From assembly GCA_010028775.1 (NCBI GenBank), contig RHAF01000013.1, forward strand, positions 1 through 21,450: a stretch of DNA of 21,450 nt, in the 5' to 3' direction. The position numbers and the translations under genes were made by a program. The stretch comes from Verrucomicrobiota bacterium. Lineage in GTDB: Bacteria; Verrucomicrobiota; Verrucomicrobiia; Methylacidiphilales; Verrucolacustridaceae. Shown one piece after another: positions 1 through 7,706 of this stretch. How positions within the stretch are numbered: the stretch's first letter is position 1; the number at the start of each line of letters is the position of its first letter. The notes beneath the pieces were generated by a model. The model saw nothing but the letters and a program-made list of their open reading frames with translations. It did no database searches and was not told the DNA's origin.

Positions 1-50
1 GCGCCACCTTGACACGGTGGAGGTCAGAGGTTCAAGTCCTCTACGGTGCA
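1..50 (+). tRNA. tRNA-Val(GAC), 3' part (5' end outside window)
   Basis: The anticodon arm is complete: stem CCACC (4-8), loop TTGACAC (9-15) and stem GGTGG (16-20), giving anticodon GAC, which reads valine codons. A five-base variable loop follows, then a T arm with stem AGAGG (26-30), loop TTCAAGT and stem CCTCT (38-42). The acceptor 3' strand ACGGTGC (43-49) and discriminator A (50) end the gene. CCA is not encoded, so it must be added enzymatically. The D arm and acceptor 5' strand lie before base 1. The gene converges on the helicase gene that ends at 67. Confidence 0.85.
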
Positions 51-66
51 GGGATTCTTCGGGACT

Positions 67-3000
67 TTACTCCAACAACTCCTGCAGTTCCGTCCAACTC
101 AAGCCGCGGACAAAATCCTCCTCGCTGACCAAGGTGCCCTTGAAAAGCTCCTTTTTCTTTTCCTGCAAACGCACGATCTTTTCCTCCACCGTATCCCGCG
201 CGATCAGTTTGTAGGAGCTGACAATCTTGTTCTGCCCGATCCGATGCGCCCGGGCAGTGGCTTGGTCCTCCACCGCCGGATTCCACCATGGATCGAAATG
301 AATGACTGTATCCGCCCCCGTCAGGTTCAGCCCCGTGCCGCCGGCTTTCAAGCTGATGAGAAATACGGGGATATCCTGGTTTCGCTGGAAACGGTCCACC
401 TCACCCGCCCGGTCCACCGTTCCCCCGTCCAGGTAGCAATGCGGGACCTTCCTGCGCCTCAACTCCTCCTGCACCAGCTTGAGCAGGGAGACAAACTGGC
501 TGAAAACCAGCATCCGATGACCGCCGGAAATCGCTTCGTCCAATCGGTCGAGGAAATATTCCATTTTGCCGGAGGGCTCCGTCCACGCTTTGCCGTTCTG
601 CGGCAAAAGCCCGAGATGGCAGCAGGCCTGACGCAATCGCATCAGCACCGTCAGCACCGCGATCCGGTCCCGACCTCCCGAGGCCTTGCCCGCCAATTCG
701 CTCACCTGCTTTCTTCCTTCTTCCAGGATCTGGCGGTAGACCCCTTTCTGCTCGTCCGTCAATTCGCACCAGGAAACCTGTTCGATCTTGGCCGGCAGAT
801 CCCGGGCCACCTCGGCCTTCGTCCGGCGCAGGAGGAAGGGTCTGACCCGCTGGCGCAACCTCTGTTGAGCCCTCTCGTCCCCCAGCTTGGCCACCGGAAT
901 TTCATACCGGTCGCGGAAATCCGTCGCGGTCCCAAGATATCCCGGCATGAGAAAGTCGTAGATTGACCAGAGATCAAGCAGGGAGTTTTCCAGGGGCGTG
1001 CCAGTCAGCACCAACCGATGGTCACAGGTCAGTTTTTTCACACAAACCGCCGTCTGGCTTGAACGGTTTTTGATGCTTTGCGCCTCATCCAGGACCACCG
1101 AATCGAATTCCAGCTTCTCATACTCGGCGATATCCCGGCGCAGGAGGGCGTAACTGGTGACCACCAGATCGTAATCGGGGATTTTGGAAAGCATGGTCTT
1201 CCGCCCCGCACCGTGAAGCGCCAGCATCTTGAGGCCGGGCGCGAATTTCTTTCCCTCATCCATCCAGTTGATCACCAGGCTGGTCGGGCAAAGCACCAGG
1301 CTCGGTAGCTTGGTCTTGCTCTCCTTCCGGCGGAGCTCAAGGAAGGCCAGGGTCTGCAGGGTCTTGCCCAATCCCATCTCGTCGGCCAGGACCCCGCCGA
1401 AATGGTTCCTGGCCAGGTACTGCAGCCAGCCGATCCCCTCCTTTTGGTAGGGCCGGATGATTTTTTCCAGGCGCTCGGGCAGTTTGGGTTCCTCGTAGTG
1501 GAAAAGCTCCTCCGGAGGTTTCCAGTTGGACCGCCCGCCCACGCTCCAGCCGCTTGCCCGTAAAGCCTCCCCGAAATAACCGCGGAATCTTTTCTCCAGT
1601 TTGTAACGCGTGCCATCGTTCCTGACCTGGCAATCCCGCAGCACCTCGTGAAACTCCGCCACATCGTCCGTGGGAACCAGGGCGATTCGTCCCCCCGCCA
1701 ACCGGTGATGGCTCAGCCCTGTTTGGAGCAGCCTTTGCACCTCGGCAGGGGTGAGGGCATCCGCACCGCTGCCTGAACGAAAATCCACCTCGACCGAAAG
1801 CCAGGATCCGCCGGTGTCCTTCAGGGTAACCTCGGGCGTGACATAGTCGCAACGGCTCAAAAGCGAATCCATCCGCGGGGTCAGCTTGACCTCCCATTTC
1901 TTTTTCCATCGCGGAAGGACATTGGCCAAAAAGGCCCCCACCTTCCCCTCCCCCGCCAGGGTATACCGTTCGGCCGCCCGCTGACCGGGAAGAAAGCCGG
2001 CCGCCAAGAGCTCCCGTTGGGCTACCCGCTCCATTTCACGTCCACGGACACGATAACGCTTGGCGTCCCCCTGGTCCGGAACCCAGGCATCCATTCCTTC
2101 GTTCTGCCCCGGCATTCCGGTCAGGATGTGCGTCTCATTTCCGTAAACCGCCACCAGCTGGCAGCTCACACCGGAGAGCAACCCGTCCAGCTCCACGCGG
2201 ATTTTCGGCGCCATGGTTTCAAACTGCAGGTTTTTCAGCTTTTCCCCCGCCTCCACAAGGACGTGCCGCTCCAATTGAGGCATTTCCCTTTGGAGAAAGG
2301 TGGCCAGGCCCTCCCGGGTCACGGTTCGCGAGCCTTTCCTCAGGCCCTCGTAAGTTTGTGGCAGGCTGTCGAGCAATTCCAACTGCTCACCCGTCAGACG
2401 CCAGCGGCCGTTGGTTGCCTCGAGTGATTCGCTTCCCTCCGGCCCGACGGGAGCTGGGATCAGGTCAAGGTGCAGAATCCCCCCCTCATCCAACTCGGCT
2501 TTCAGGCGGGTTCCCTCGGCCGCGCGACCCACGCTGAGATGCTTTCGGCGGCCCAGAAAAACCCGGGGGTGACCGAGTAAAACGGGAAAGAAAGCGTCCC
2601 GGATCGCCGGCATCAGTTCCGCCTCACCGTGGACGGAAGCCCCATCCATCTTCTCCAGCATGGCCAAAAGGGCGGCATCCGATTCGTCCACGATGTAAGG
2701 CTCCACTTTGTCGACCGGGACCGCATCCAGGCTTTTGGTCGGACCCCCGTCGACCGAGGCCTCCACCGTGAGGGGAATCTTTCCGGCCTTCCACGCCTTG
2801 CCTAATTCGAGCGGTAGATGCACCTCGAGGGAAAGTGGCTTCGACCCCTTGCCGGCCAATTGCCCCAAAACCCGGGGAAAGCGGGGCGCCATGGACCGCG
2901 CTGCCGCCGCCACCGGACCGGCCACCGCCCCGTTGGGCCGGGGCACCGGGCCCGCCACCCCCTTGCCGTTTTTCTCGAGGAATTTGAGGCTCAGCGCGAT

Positions 3001-3270
3001 GACATGCGGGCAGACCGTTCCGTACTCCCTCGCCTGTCGACAGCTGCAAAGGTTCTCCACGTCTGAGAGGCGCTTCCCCAGCTTCAAACGCGCATTCACC
3101 GTGCCCGTCCCCGCCTGAACCACCCCACCCAACACCGGGTCGATCCAGTCCACCGACATCACCTTGCCCGCCTCCCAAAGGGAACGCCCCTCCTGCATGG
3201 CCCGCCAGCCCCCAATTTCCAAAAGCATCTCTTTGGACAAGACCGAAGGCACCGAACTGGATTCCGACAT
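67..3270 (-). CDS. SNF2-family DEAD-like helicase with N-terminal SWIM zinc finger
   Basis: This is a large (1067 aa) SNF2/SWI2-type ATP-dependent DNA translocase of the bacterial class. Near the N-terminus a SWIM zinc finger is visible as C-x-C (residues 75, 77) and C-x-H (87, 89). A long middle region lacks motifs I recognise. The helicase core occupies the C-terminal third: Walker A DEMGLGKT near residue 630, the DEAQ box near 728, and motif VI with ARAHRIGQ near 1008. These enzymes usually remodel protein-DNA complexes in transcription or repair; the substrate here is unknown. The open frame extends 25 codons further upstream, but the ATG at 3270 (MSESSS) is preferred. It lies 8 bases after a TAGGAT hexamer, and the upstream extension crosses an inverted repeat. 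It is transcribed alone, divergently from the gene at 3433. Confidence 0.9.
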   Translation of the reverse strand: MSESSSVPSVLSKEMLLEIGGWRAMQEGRSLWEAGKVMSVDWIDPVLGGVVQAGTGTVNARLKLGKRLSDVENLCSCRQAREYGTVCPHVIALSLKFLEKNGKGVAGPVPRPNGAVAGPVAAAARSMAPRFPRVLGQLAGKGSKPLSLEVHLPLELGKAWKAGKIPLTVEASVDGGPTKSLDAVPVDKVEPYIVDESDAALLAMLEKMDGASVHGEAELMPAIRDAFFPVLLGHPRVFLGRRKHLSVGRAAEGTRLKAELDEGGILHLDLIPAPVGPEGSESLEATNGRWRLTGEQLELLDSLPQTYEGLRKGSRTVTREGLATFLQREMPQLERHVLVEAGEKLKNLQFETMAPKIRVELDGLLSGVSCQLVAVYGNETHILTGMPGQNEGMDAWVPDQGDAKRYRVRGREMERVAQRELLAAGFLPGQRAAERYTLAGEGKVGAFLANVLPRWKKKWEVKLTPRMDSLLSRCDYVTPEVTLKDTGGSWLSVEVDFRSGSGADALTPAEVQRLLQTGLSHHRLAGGRIALVPTDDVAEFHEVLRDCQVRNDGTRYKLEKRFRGYFGEALRASGWSVGGRSNWKPPEELFHYEEPKLPERLEKIIRPYQKEGIGWLQYLARNHFGGVLADEMGLGKTLQTLAFLELRRKESKTKLPSLVLCPTSLVINWMDEGKKFAPGLKMLALHGAGRKTMLSKIPDYDLVVTSYALLRRDIAEYEKLEFDSVVLDEAQSIKNRSSQTAVCVKKLTCDHRLVLTGTPLENSLLDLWSIYDFLMPGYLGTATDFRDRYEIPVAKLGDERAQQRLRQRVRPFLLRRTKAEVARDLPAKIEQVSWCELTDEQKGVYRQILEEGRKQVSELAGKASGGRDRIAVLTVLMRLRQACCHLGLLPQNGKAWTEPSGKMEYFLDRLDEAISGGHRMLVFSQFVSLLKLVQEELRRRKVPHCYLDGGTVDRAGEVDRFQRNQDIPVFLISLKAGGTGLNLTGADTVIHFDPWWNPAVEDQATARAHRIGQNKIVSSYKLIARDTVEEKIVRLQEKKKELFKGTLVSEEDFVRGLSWTELQELLE

Positions 3271-3278
3271 ACTCCGTA

Positions 3279-3308
3279 ATCCTATGAAAAGTCCGCAAGA
3301 GGGGGCAA
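3279..3308 (-). promoter_or_regulatory. Putative promoter of the SNF2 gene, leaderless-type
   Basis: On the minus strand TTGCCC (3303-3308) is followed after 18 bases by TAGGAT (3279-3284). The ATG begins 8 bases further on. The start point predicted from the hexamer falls at or next to the start codon, and there is no well-spaced Shine-Dalgarno. The same TAGGAT-N8-start arrangement recurs at the aldehyde dehydrogenase gene. Confidence 0.5.
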
Positions 3309-3314
3309 CCCCCC

Positions 3315-3342
3315 TTCCCAAGGCCTGTGTCCATCTTGGGAA
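3315..3342. repeat. Perfect 8-bp inverted repeat in the divergent intergenic region
   Basis: TTCCCAAG (3315-3322) and its exact reverse complement CTTGGGAA (3335-3342) are separated by 12 bases, with half-site centres 20 bases apart (about two helical turns). This geometry fits binding of a dimeric regulator on one face of the DNA. It lies just upstream of the predicted SNF2 promoter, so it could control that gene, the divergent gene at 3433, or both. No T-tract follows either arm, which makes a terminator unlikely. Confidence 0.45.
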
Positions 3343-3390
3343 CAACTCGGGCGGCCCCAGAGCCCGGAAGGTCGGAATTTTTGATATCCC

Positions 3391-3418
3391 TTTCCATGGC
3401 CGCTCGCTGAACTAAGCT
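3391..3418 (+). promoter_or_regulatory. Weak candidate promoter for the STN-like/pseudopilin pair
   Basis: TTTCCA (3391-3396) and TAAGCT (3413-3418) are separated by 16 bases. The start codon is 14 bases after the -10-like hexamer, so any leader would be only about 8 bases and has no Shine-Dalgarno. The match is poor and is offered only as the best candidate. Confidence 0.25.
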
Positions 3419-3432
3419 GAATCGGTTCAACG

Positions 3433-4467
3433 ATGAATCGGCAAAAAGTTCTTCTCCTCACGATGGGTCTGCTTGGTTTCATCTGGCTGGGGATGTGGAT
3501 TCACGGTGGGTGGGGAACCATCACTCTCGATGATGAAAACAAGCCTTTGCAGGCCGTTCTCCAATCGTTCTCCCGCCAGTCCGGCCTTCCCGTAATCACC
3601 GACTTGGATGGAAACAAGCCGATCACCATTCATGTCATCCGGGTCCCCGTCTCCGAGGCCCTGGATGCCCTGCAGGCCGTGGCGGAGTCCCGGGGACGGT
3701 TGCTTTTTCTGGCTGCCCCGAACAAAACCGAACTGCAAAAAGCCCTGTCCCACCTCCCCAAGAAATTGGAGCCCGCGGACTGGAAAACCATCGAATACCG
3801 CCTTCCTTTCATGTTTTTGGGCGGCACGGAGGATCTCCCCCGGTGGAGGGATCCCCGCCAACAGACCTGGAACCCATCCACCCCGAAAGACGGCACCCTC
3901 GCCTCCCTTTTGGAGAACGCGGCGCAAGCCACCGACATCCGCATTGTGCTGCCTGCGGACTGGAATCCAAAAGTGGAGAAGTCTTTTTCCTCCGGCCCCA
4001 TCTCCTCCCTGCTGCCTTCCGTGACCCAGACGGCTGGAGGAACCGGAAAGATGGTCTTTCTCCTTCCAGGCCCTCGCCCTGATCGAGGCTCGGAATCAGG
4101 ATCGGCAGATCGATCTGCTCCTTCCGACTTCTGGCGACGACGCTCTTCCGAAGGCCCCCAACTTACCCCGGAAGCTTTCGCAGCCCGCCTCCAGTCTCGT
4201 CTGTCTGGCTTGCCCGCCGATCAATCCAAAGAGGCTCAGGCCGCCATTGATGAATCGGTCAAACAGTACACGGAATGGCTCGCCCTTTCCGCGGAAGAAC
4301 AGGAGAAGAGGATGCAGGAGATCATGCAGGATCCCAACCGCCAACAACGTGGCTCCGAACGATTCAACCGCGGAATGCGGATGATGAGTCCGGATCAAAG
4401 GGCCCAACGTTACGCTCGCTACAATAACAGAAAAGAGACCCTCAAGGATCCCGGGCACACCCGATGA
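3433..4467 (+). CDS. Membrane-anchored protein with secretin N-terminal (STN)-like domain
   Basis: This 344-aa protein starts with a hydrophobic segment (residues about 7-25) that acts as a signal anchor or uncleaved signal peptide. Next comes a segment around 30-90 (ITLDDENKPLQAVLQSFS ... SGLPV ... ITIHV ... EALDALQAV). It resembles the short STN/secretin N0-type fold of TonB receptors and secretins, in which beta strands recur around 'sequence of function' motifs. A second, weaker STN-like unit (TLASLLENAAQATDIRIVLP) lies around 155-175. The C-terminal 110 residues are charged, rich in Gln, Arg and Met, and likely helical or disordered. No secretin pore domain is present. It overlaps the pseudopilin gene by ATGA, so the two are co-translated and probably act together at the envelope. 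The family assignment rests on pattern only. Confidence 0.5.
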   Translation: MNRQKVLLLTMGLLGFIWLGMWIHGGWGTITLDDENKPLQAVLQSFSRQSGLPVITDLDGNKPITIHVIRVPVSEALDALQAVAESRGRLLFLAAPNKTELQKALSHLPKKLEPADWKTIEYRLPFMFLGGTEDLPRWRDPRQQTWNPSTPKDGTLASLLENAAQATDIRIVLPADWNPKVEKSFSSGPISSLLPSVTQTAGGTGKMVFLLPGPRPDRGSESGSADRSAPSDFWRRRSSEGPQLTPEAFAARLQSRLSGLPADQSKEAQAAIDESVKQYTEWLALSAEEQEKRMQEIMQDPNRQQRGSERFNRGMRMMSPDQRAQRYARYNNRKETLKDPGHTR

Positions 4468-5018
4468 AATCCTCGGAGGGGTTTACCTTGGTCGAGCTTT
4501 TGGCGGTCATCGTCATTATGAGCCTGATGGCAAGTCTGCTGACCCCATCCCTGCAGAGCGTTCGCGCCAAAAGTGAATCCACCGCATGCCTTTCCAACCT
4601 GAAGCAGATCGGCACCGCCGTTTGGCTCTGGATCCCGGAAAATGAAAACCGTTATCCCCGGATTGAAAATGATCCGAGTCACCCCCTTTATGATCCAGTG
4701 GATCAGGCCAAGACGCTGATCGAGACCCTGGGACCCTATGGATTGACCACGAATGTTTTGGCCTGCCCCGGGGACCTGAGAGCCGGTGGCAAATATTTCA
4801 AAAAATACACCAATAGTTATGAATGCCCGCCTTGGTCAGGAGACGAGTTGGCCAGCAGCGGCCAGATATCGATCTACACTCCCGGAGGCACGTTCCAGGT
4901 TTCCGCCTCGCGCGTCACCTTGGCTTGGGACTATGAGAATGTCCACAGCGGCGGTTTCAACATGCTGAAAGCTGACAACACCGTCCTGCATCGAAATTAC
5001 AAACCCAAATACAAATAA
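4464..5018 (+). CDS. Type II secretion/type IV pilus-like pseudopilin with H-x9-DN tail
   Basis: The 184-aa product has a class III prepilin leader: MKSSEG, then FTLVELLAVIVIMSLMASLL. Cleavage by prepilin peptidase is expected between Gly6 and Phe7, giving Glu5 in the mature protein, as in pilin assembly. The hydrophobic stretch (7-30) anchors it in the inner membrane and the rest is periplasmic. Near the C-terminus His161 is followed after nine residues by Asp171-Asn172, a variant of the H-x9-DG signature of the many prepilin-like proteins in Planctomycetes and Verrucomicrobia. Cys42, Cys101 and Cys121 may form disulfides. The start is fixed by the ATGA overlap with the STN-like gene. Substrate and partner secretion machinery are not visible here. 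Confidence 0.85.
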   Translation: MKSSEGFTLVELLAVIVIMSLMASLLTPSLQSVRAKSESTACLSNLKQIGTAVWLWIPENENRYPRIENDPSHPLYDPVDQAKTLIETLGPYGLTTNVLACPGDLRAGGKYFKKYTNSYECPPWSGDELASSGQISIYTPGGTFQVSASRVTLAWDYENVHSGGFNMLKADNTVLHRNYKPKYK

Positions 5019-5070
5019 ACAGGGCTCAAGCGAGGGAAACTTCGGCCTCAACTTCGCCCCTGAATCAGGC

Positions 5071-5076
5071 TAGGCT
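5071..5076 (+). promoter_or_regulatory. -10-like hexamer ahead of pdxJ
   Basis: TAGGCT (5071-5076) lies 6 bases before the GTG start of pdxJ, as at other leaderless candidates in this window. No convincing -35 is seen, and GGAG lies too close to the start to act as a normal Shine-Dalgarno. Transcription could equally read through from the pseudopilin gene. Confidence 0.3.
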
Positions 5077-5082
5077 CTGGAG

Positions 5083-5817
5083 GTGATCCGTCTGGGCGTG
5101 AACATCGACCACATCGCCTCCTTACGGCAGGCCCGCTATCGCGGAACCCCCACCGCAGCCGTCCCTGAACCGGACCCCCTCACCGCTGCCCGGCTTTGCT
5201 TGGAGGCCGGAGCCCACTCCCTCACCGTCCACCTGCGCGAGGACCGCCGGCACATCCAGGATGCCGACGTGGTCAAGATCGCCGACCGGTTTCGGGCACG
5301 CCTCAATCTAGAAATGGCCGCCACGCCCGCCATGGTGGAGTTGGCCCTCAAAATCCGGCCCGCCGAGGTTTGCTTGGTTCCGGAGAACCGTGCGGAGGTC
5401 ACCACGGAGGGCGGACTGGATGCGGTTGGACAGGAGAAGGCCCTTCAACCGGTGGTTCAAAAACTCCGTGCGGCCGGTATTCGGGTCAGTCTCTTCATTG
5501 ATCCGGACCCGCAACAGGTTGCCGCCGCCGCCCTGCTGGCTCCGGTCATTGAACTCCACACCGGGAGTTTTGCCGATGCCTCGGAGAAGGAGCGCCCCCC
5601 CCAGCTTCTTCGTTTGGAAAAAGCCTCCCATCAGGCCCACGGCCTGAAACTTCAGGTGAACGCCGGTCACGGACTTCGACTTTCCAACCTTCCCGCACTG
5701 CTCGCCCTCCCCCACCTTCACACCCTGAACATTGGACATTCCCTGGTCTGTCACGCCCTCACGGTGGGACTGGGCCAAAGTGTCAGGGATTTTCTCCGGG
5801 CCATCGAAAAAAAATGA
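5083..5817 (+). CDS. pdxJ: Pyridoxine 5'-phosphate synthase PdxJ
   Basis: PdxJ condenses 1-deoxy-D-xylulose 5-phosphate with 3-amino-2-oxopropyl phosphate to make pyridoxine 5'-phosphate in the DXP-dependent vitamin B6 pathway (cytoplasm). The 244-aa length matches the family. Signature segments are present: GVNIDHIASLRQAR near the N-terminus (residues 5-18), TVHLREDRRH (48-57), LNLEMA, LVPENRAEVTTEGGLD, the phosphate-site SLFIDPD, and NAGHGL followed by LNIGHSLV near the end. The start is GTG, giving MIRLGVNIDH, which matches the usual N-terminus. It heads a run of overlapping genes. The gene ends in an eight-A run (5807-5814) that also forms the start of acpS. Unlike most orthologues it carries a few extra residues (TPTAAVPEP) between the first two motifs. 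Confidence 0.96.
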   Translation: MIRLGVNIDHIASLRQARYRGTPTAAVPEPDPLTAARLCLEAGAHSLTVHLREDRRHIQDADVVKIADRFRARLNLEMAATPAMVELALKIRPAEVCLVPENRAEVTTEGGLDAVGQEKALQPVVQKLRAAGIRVSLFIDPDPQQVAAAALLAPVIELHTGSFADASEKERPPQLLRLEKASHQAHGLKLQVNAGHGLRLSNLPALLALPHLHTLNIGHSLVCHALTVGLGQSVRDFLRAIEKK

Positions 5818-6206
5818 CTGCGGAAAGAATGCTGGGACTCGGCATCGACCTCGTGGAAATCAGCCGAGTGGAGGAATCTCTGGCCAAATTCGGCGACCGC
5901 TTTCTTCAAAAGATCTTTCTCCCCACCGAGACCAGCTACGCTCTATCCCAATCCAGGCCTGTCGCACACCTCGCCGCCCGCTTTGCCGCCAAGGAGGCCG
6001 CTGCCAAGGCCTTCGGGACCGGCATCGGGGAGTCTCTCTCCTGGCTGGATCTGGAAATCGGCCGTCACGCCAACGGCGGGCCCTTTCTTCGGTTTCATGC
6101 CAAGGGAGCCGACCTGGCCCTTTCCCGGGGAGTCTCGCGAAGCCTGATTTCCTTATCCCATACCCAAACCCTGGCCTCGGCCACCGTCGCCCTTTTGGGA
6201 GTATGA
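5814..6206 (+). CDS. acpS: Holo-[acyl-carrier-protein] synthase AcpS
   Basis: AcpS transfers the 4'-phosphopantetheine arm of coenzyme A to apo-ACP, activating fatty acid synthesis. The 130-aa size fits the AcpS family. The N-terminal Mg-binding motif GIDLVEISRVEES (Asp12) is present, and so is the second motif ARFAAKEAAAKAFGTG with metal ligand Glu61. The C-terminal ISLSHTQTLASATV matches the family's HxxxxA(S/T)A strand. The start codon overlaps the pdxJ stop (ATGA), and the acpS stop overlaps the nnr start in the same way, so the three are translationally coupled. The pdxJ-acpS pairing is conserved across many bacteria. Confidence 0.95.
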   Translation: MTAERMLGLGIDLVEISRVEESLAKFGDRFLQKIFLPTETSYALSQSRPVAHLAARFAAKEAAAKAFGTGIGESLSWLDLEIGRHANGGPFLRFHAKGADLALSRGVSRSLISLSHTQTLASATVALLGV

Positions 6207-7699
6207 TCGTACTTTCCCCAACCCAAGCGCGCGCATGGGAGGAGAAGAGCCTCCAGTCCGGCCATCGGCTGAAGAATCTCATGCGGGAGGCGGTGGATGG
6301 GGCTTGGAAAACCCTCCAGCCTTTTCTCCCCCACCCGGGCAACGCCCTCGTTCTGGTGGGACCGGGACACAACGGGGATGACGCCGTCCTCCTTGGAATC
6401 GAGCTCAAGGAAGCAGGTTGGCACGTTGAATACCTCCTCTCGCGCTCTCCCGCCAGGAGGATTCACCCGGATCCCCGGGTGAAATCCAAGCTATGGAAAA
6501 AAGCCGTCGTTTGGCCCGCCAAACCCGACCGCTTTTCCAAGACCGCCGGCCCCCGGTTGGTTATCGACGGAATCTTGGGCCTGGGCGCCACTCCGCCGCC
6601 CCGGCCTGCCGAAGGAGGATTAATTTCCTGGATCTCCCAACAAAAACGGGGGGGCGACTTTTTTGTGGCCGTGGATCTGCCTTCGGGACTGCATCCCGCC
6701 AACGGATCCGCTACCGGACCCGTCTTTCCGGCTGACCTCACCTTGGCCTTGGGCTCGGTCAAAGCCGGTTGTCTCAGCGACTGCGCCCTGCCATGGGTCG
6801 GTTCAATTCGGGGTGTTCCCGTTGATTTCGGTGTTCCCAGCCCGAAACCCAATGCGGATTTTTTCATCCCCGCCGATGCCCTCTCCCTCGTGCGCCATCG
6901 GCCCGCCGACCTGCATAAAAATTCGGCCGGCATCGTTCACCTTTGGACAGGTTCACCCCAATACCCCGGTGCCGCCCTTCTGTCCTCCCACGGGGCCCTT
7001 CGTTCAGGCTCGGGCTACGTCCGGCTTTTCGGCGACCGTTCCGTCACCTCCCCACTTTCCCCTCAACTCCCCGAACTTTTGCTGGCCGCCCTGACGGAGG
7101 ACGGCTCCCCCGACGTGGAATCTTTTCTCGATCGTGCCGGAGCTTTGGTTATCGGATCCGGCCTGCCTCCGACCGACGGCCTGGAACATTTTCTCTCGCA
7201 AACTCTCCCGTCAGCCAAGGTGCCCGTTGTTTTGGATGCCGGCGCCTTGGATGTTCTGGCCCGGCGTCCAGACCTGATATCCTCCACCACCGCTCCCCTG
7301 ATCCTCACTCCACATGCGGGCGAACTTTCCCGTCTGCTCGGCCAACCTCTGCGGGATCGTGCCGAGTCATCTGCCGAATGGATCAAAAAATACCCCACCA
7401 CCAGCCTCGTTCTCAAAGGCCCGCACACCCTCGTCTGCCAAGCCGGGCACCTCACCAGCTTGAACGGATCGGGAGGTCCCTGGATGGCAACCGCGGGAAT
7501 GGGAGACCTGCTGGCGGGACTGATCGGAGGCCTTTTGGCAACAGGATCCCCGGCATGGGATGCATGCCGTCTGGGTGTTTTTTGGCACGGCTTGGCGGCC
7601 GACCAGGCCATGAGCCAGGGCGGGCCCGCCATCCTGGCCAGCGATGTGGCCAGGCAACTTCCGGTGACTTGGCGAACGATCAAGATGGGGGCAATTTGA
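6203..7699 (+). CDS. nnr: Bifunctional NAD(P)H-hydrate repair enzyme Nnr (epimerase/dehydratase)
   Basis: Nnr repairs damaged NAD(P)HX: the N-terminal YjeF_N domain epimerises it and the C-terminal kinase-like domain dehydrates it back to NAD(P)H using ADP or ATP. The 498-aa protein shows both halves. The epimerase half (about 1-210) has GPGHNGDD, VIDGILGLGA and VAVDLPSGLHP. The dehydratase half (about 225-490) has AGIVHLWTGS, SGSGYVRLF, LDAGALDVL, LTPHAGELSRLLG, LKGPHTLV and the nucleotide-binding WMATAGMGDLLAGLIGG. The open frame continues far upstream in a shadow of pdxJ. The ATG at 6203 (MIVLSPTQARAWEE) is chosen because it overlaps the acpS stop by ATGA and gives the normal family N-terminus. 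The dehydratase loop reads SGGPWMATAGMGD where most members have GNPGMATGGTGD, a modest deviation. Confidence 0.95.
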   Translation: MIVLSPTQARAWEEKSLQSGHRLKNLMREAVDGAWKTLQPFLPHPGNALVLVGPGHNGDDAVLLGIELKEAGWHVEYLLSRSPARRIHPDPRVKSKLWKKAVVWPAKPDRFSKTAGPRLVIDGILGLGATPPPRPAEGGLISWISQQKRGGDFFVAVDLPSGLHPANGSATGPVFPADLTLALGSVKAGCLSDCALPWVGSIRGVPVDFGVPSPKPNADFFIPADALSLVRHRPADLHKNSAGIVHLWTGSPQYPGAALLSSHGALRSGSGYVRLFGDRSVTSPLSPQLPELLLAALTEDGSPDVESFLDRAGALVIGSGLPPTDGLEHFLSQTLPSAKVPVVLDAGALDVLARRPDLISSTTAPLILTPHAGELSRLLGQPLRDRAESSAEWIKKYPTTSLVLKGPHTLVCQAGHLTSLNGSGGPWMATAGMGDLLAGLIGGLLATGSPAWDACRLGVFWHGLAADQAMSQGGPAILASDVARQLPVTWRTIKMGAI

Positions 7700-7706
7700 C
7701 AACACC

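Noticed and set aside
46..966. Long plus-strand frame opposite the SNF2 gene
   Set aside because: It is antisense to conserved helicase motifs, and its composition (Pro/Gln/His/Arg-rich) is that of a shadow frame in GC-rich DNA.
5732..6202. Upstream extension of nnr to a 655-residue protein
   Set aside because: It is an out-of-frame shadow of pdxJ and acpS. The ATG at 6203 overlaps the acpS stop and begins with a normal YjeF N-terminus.
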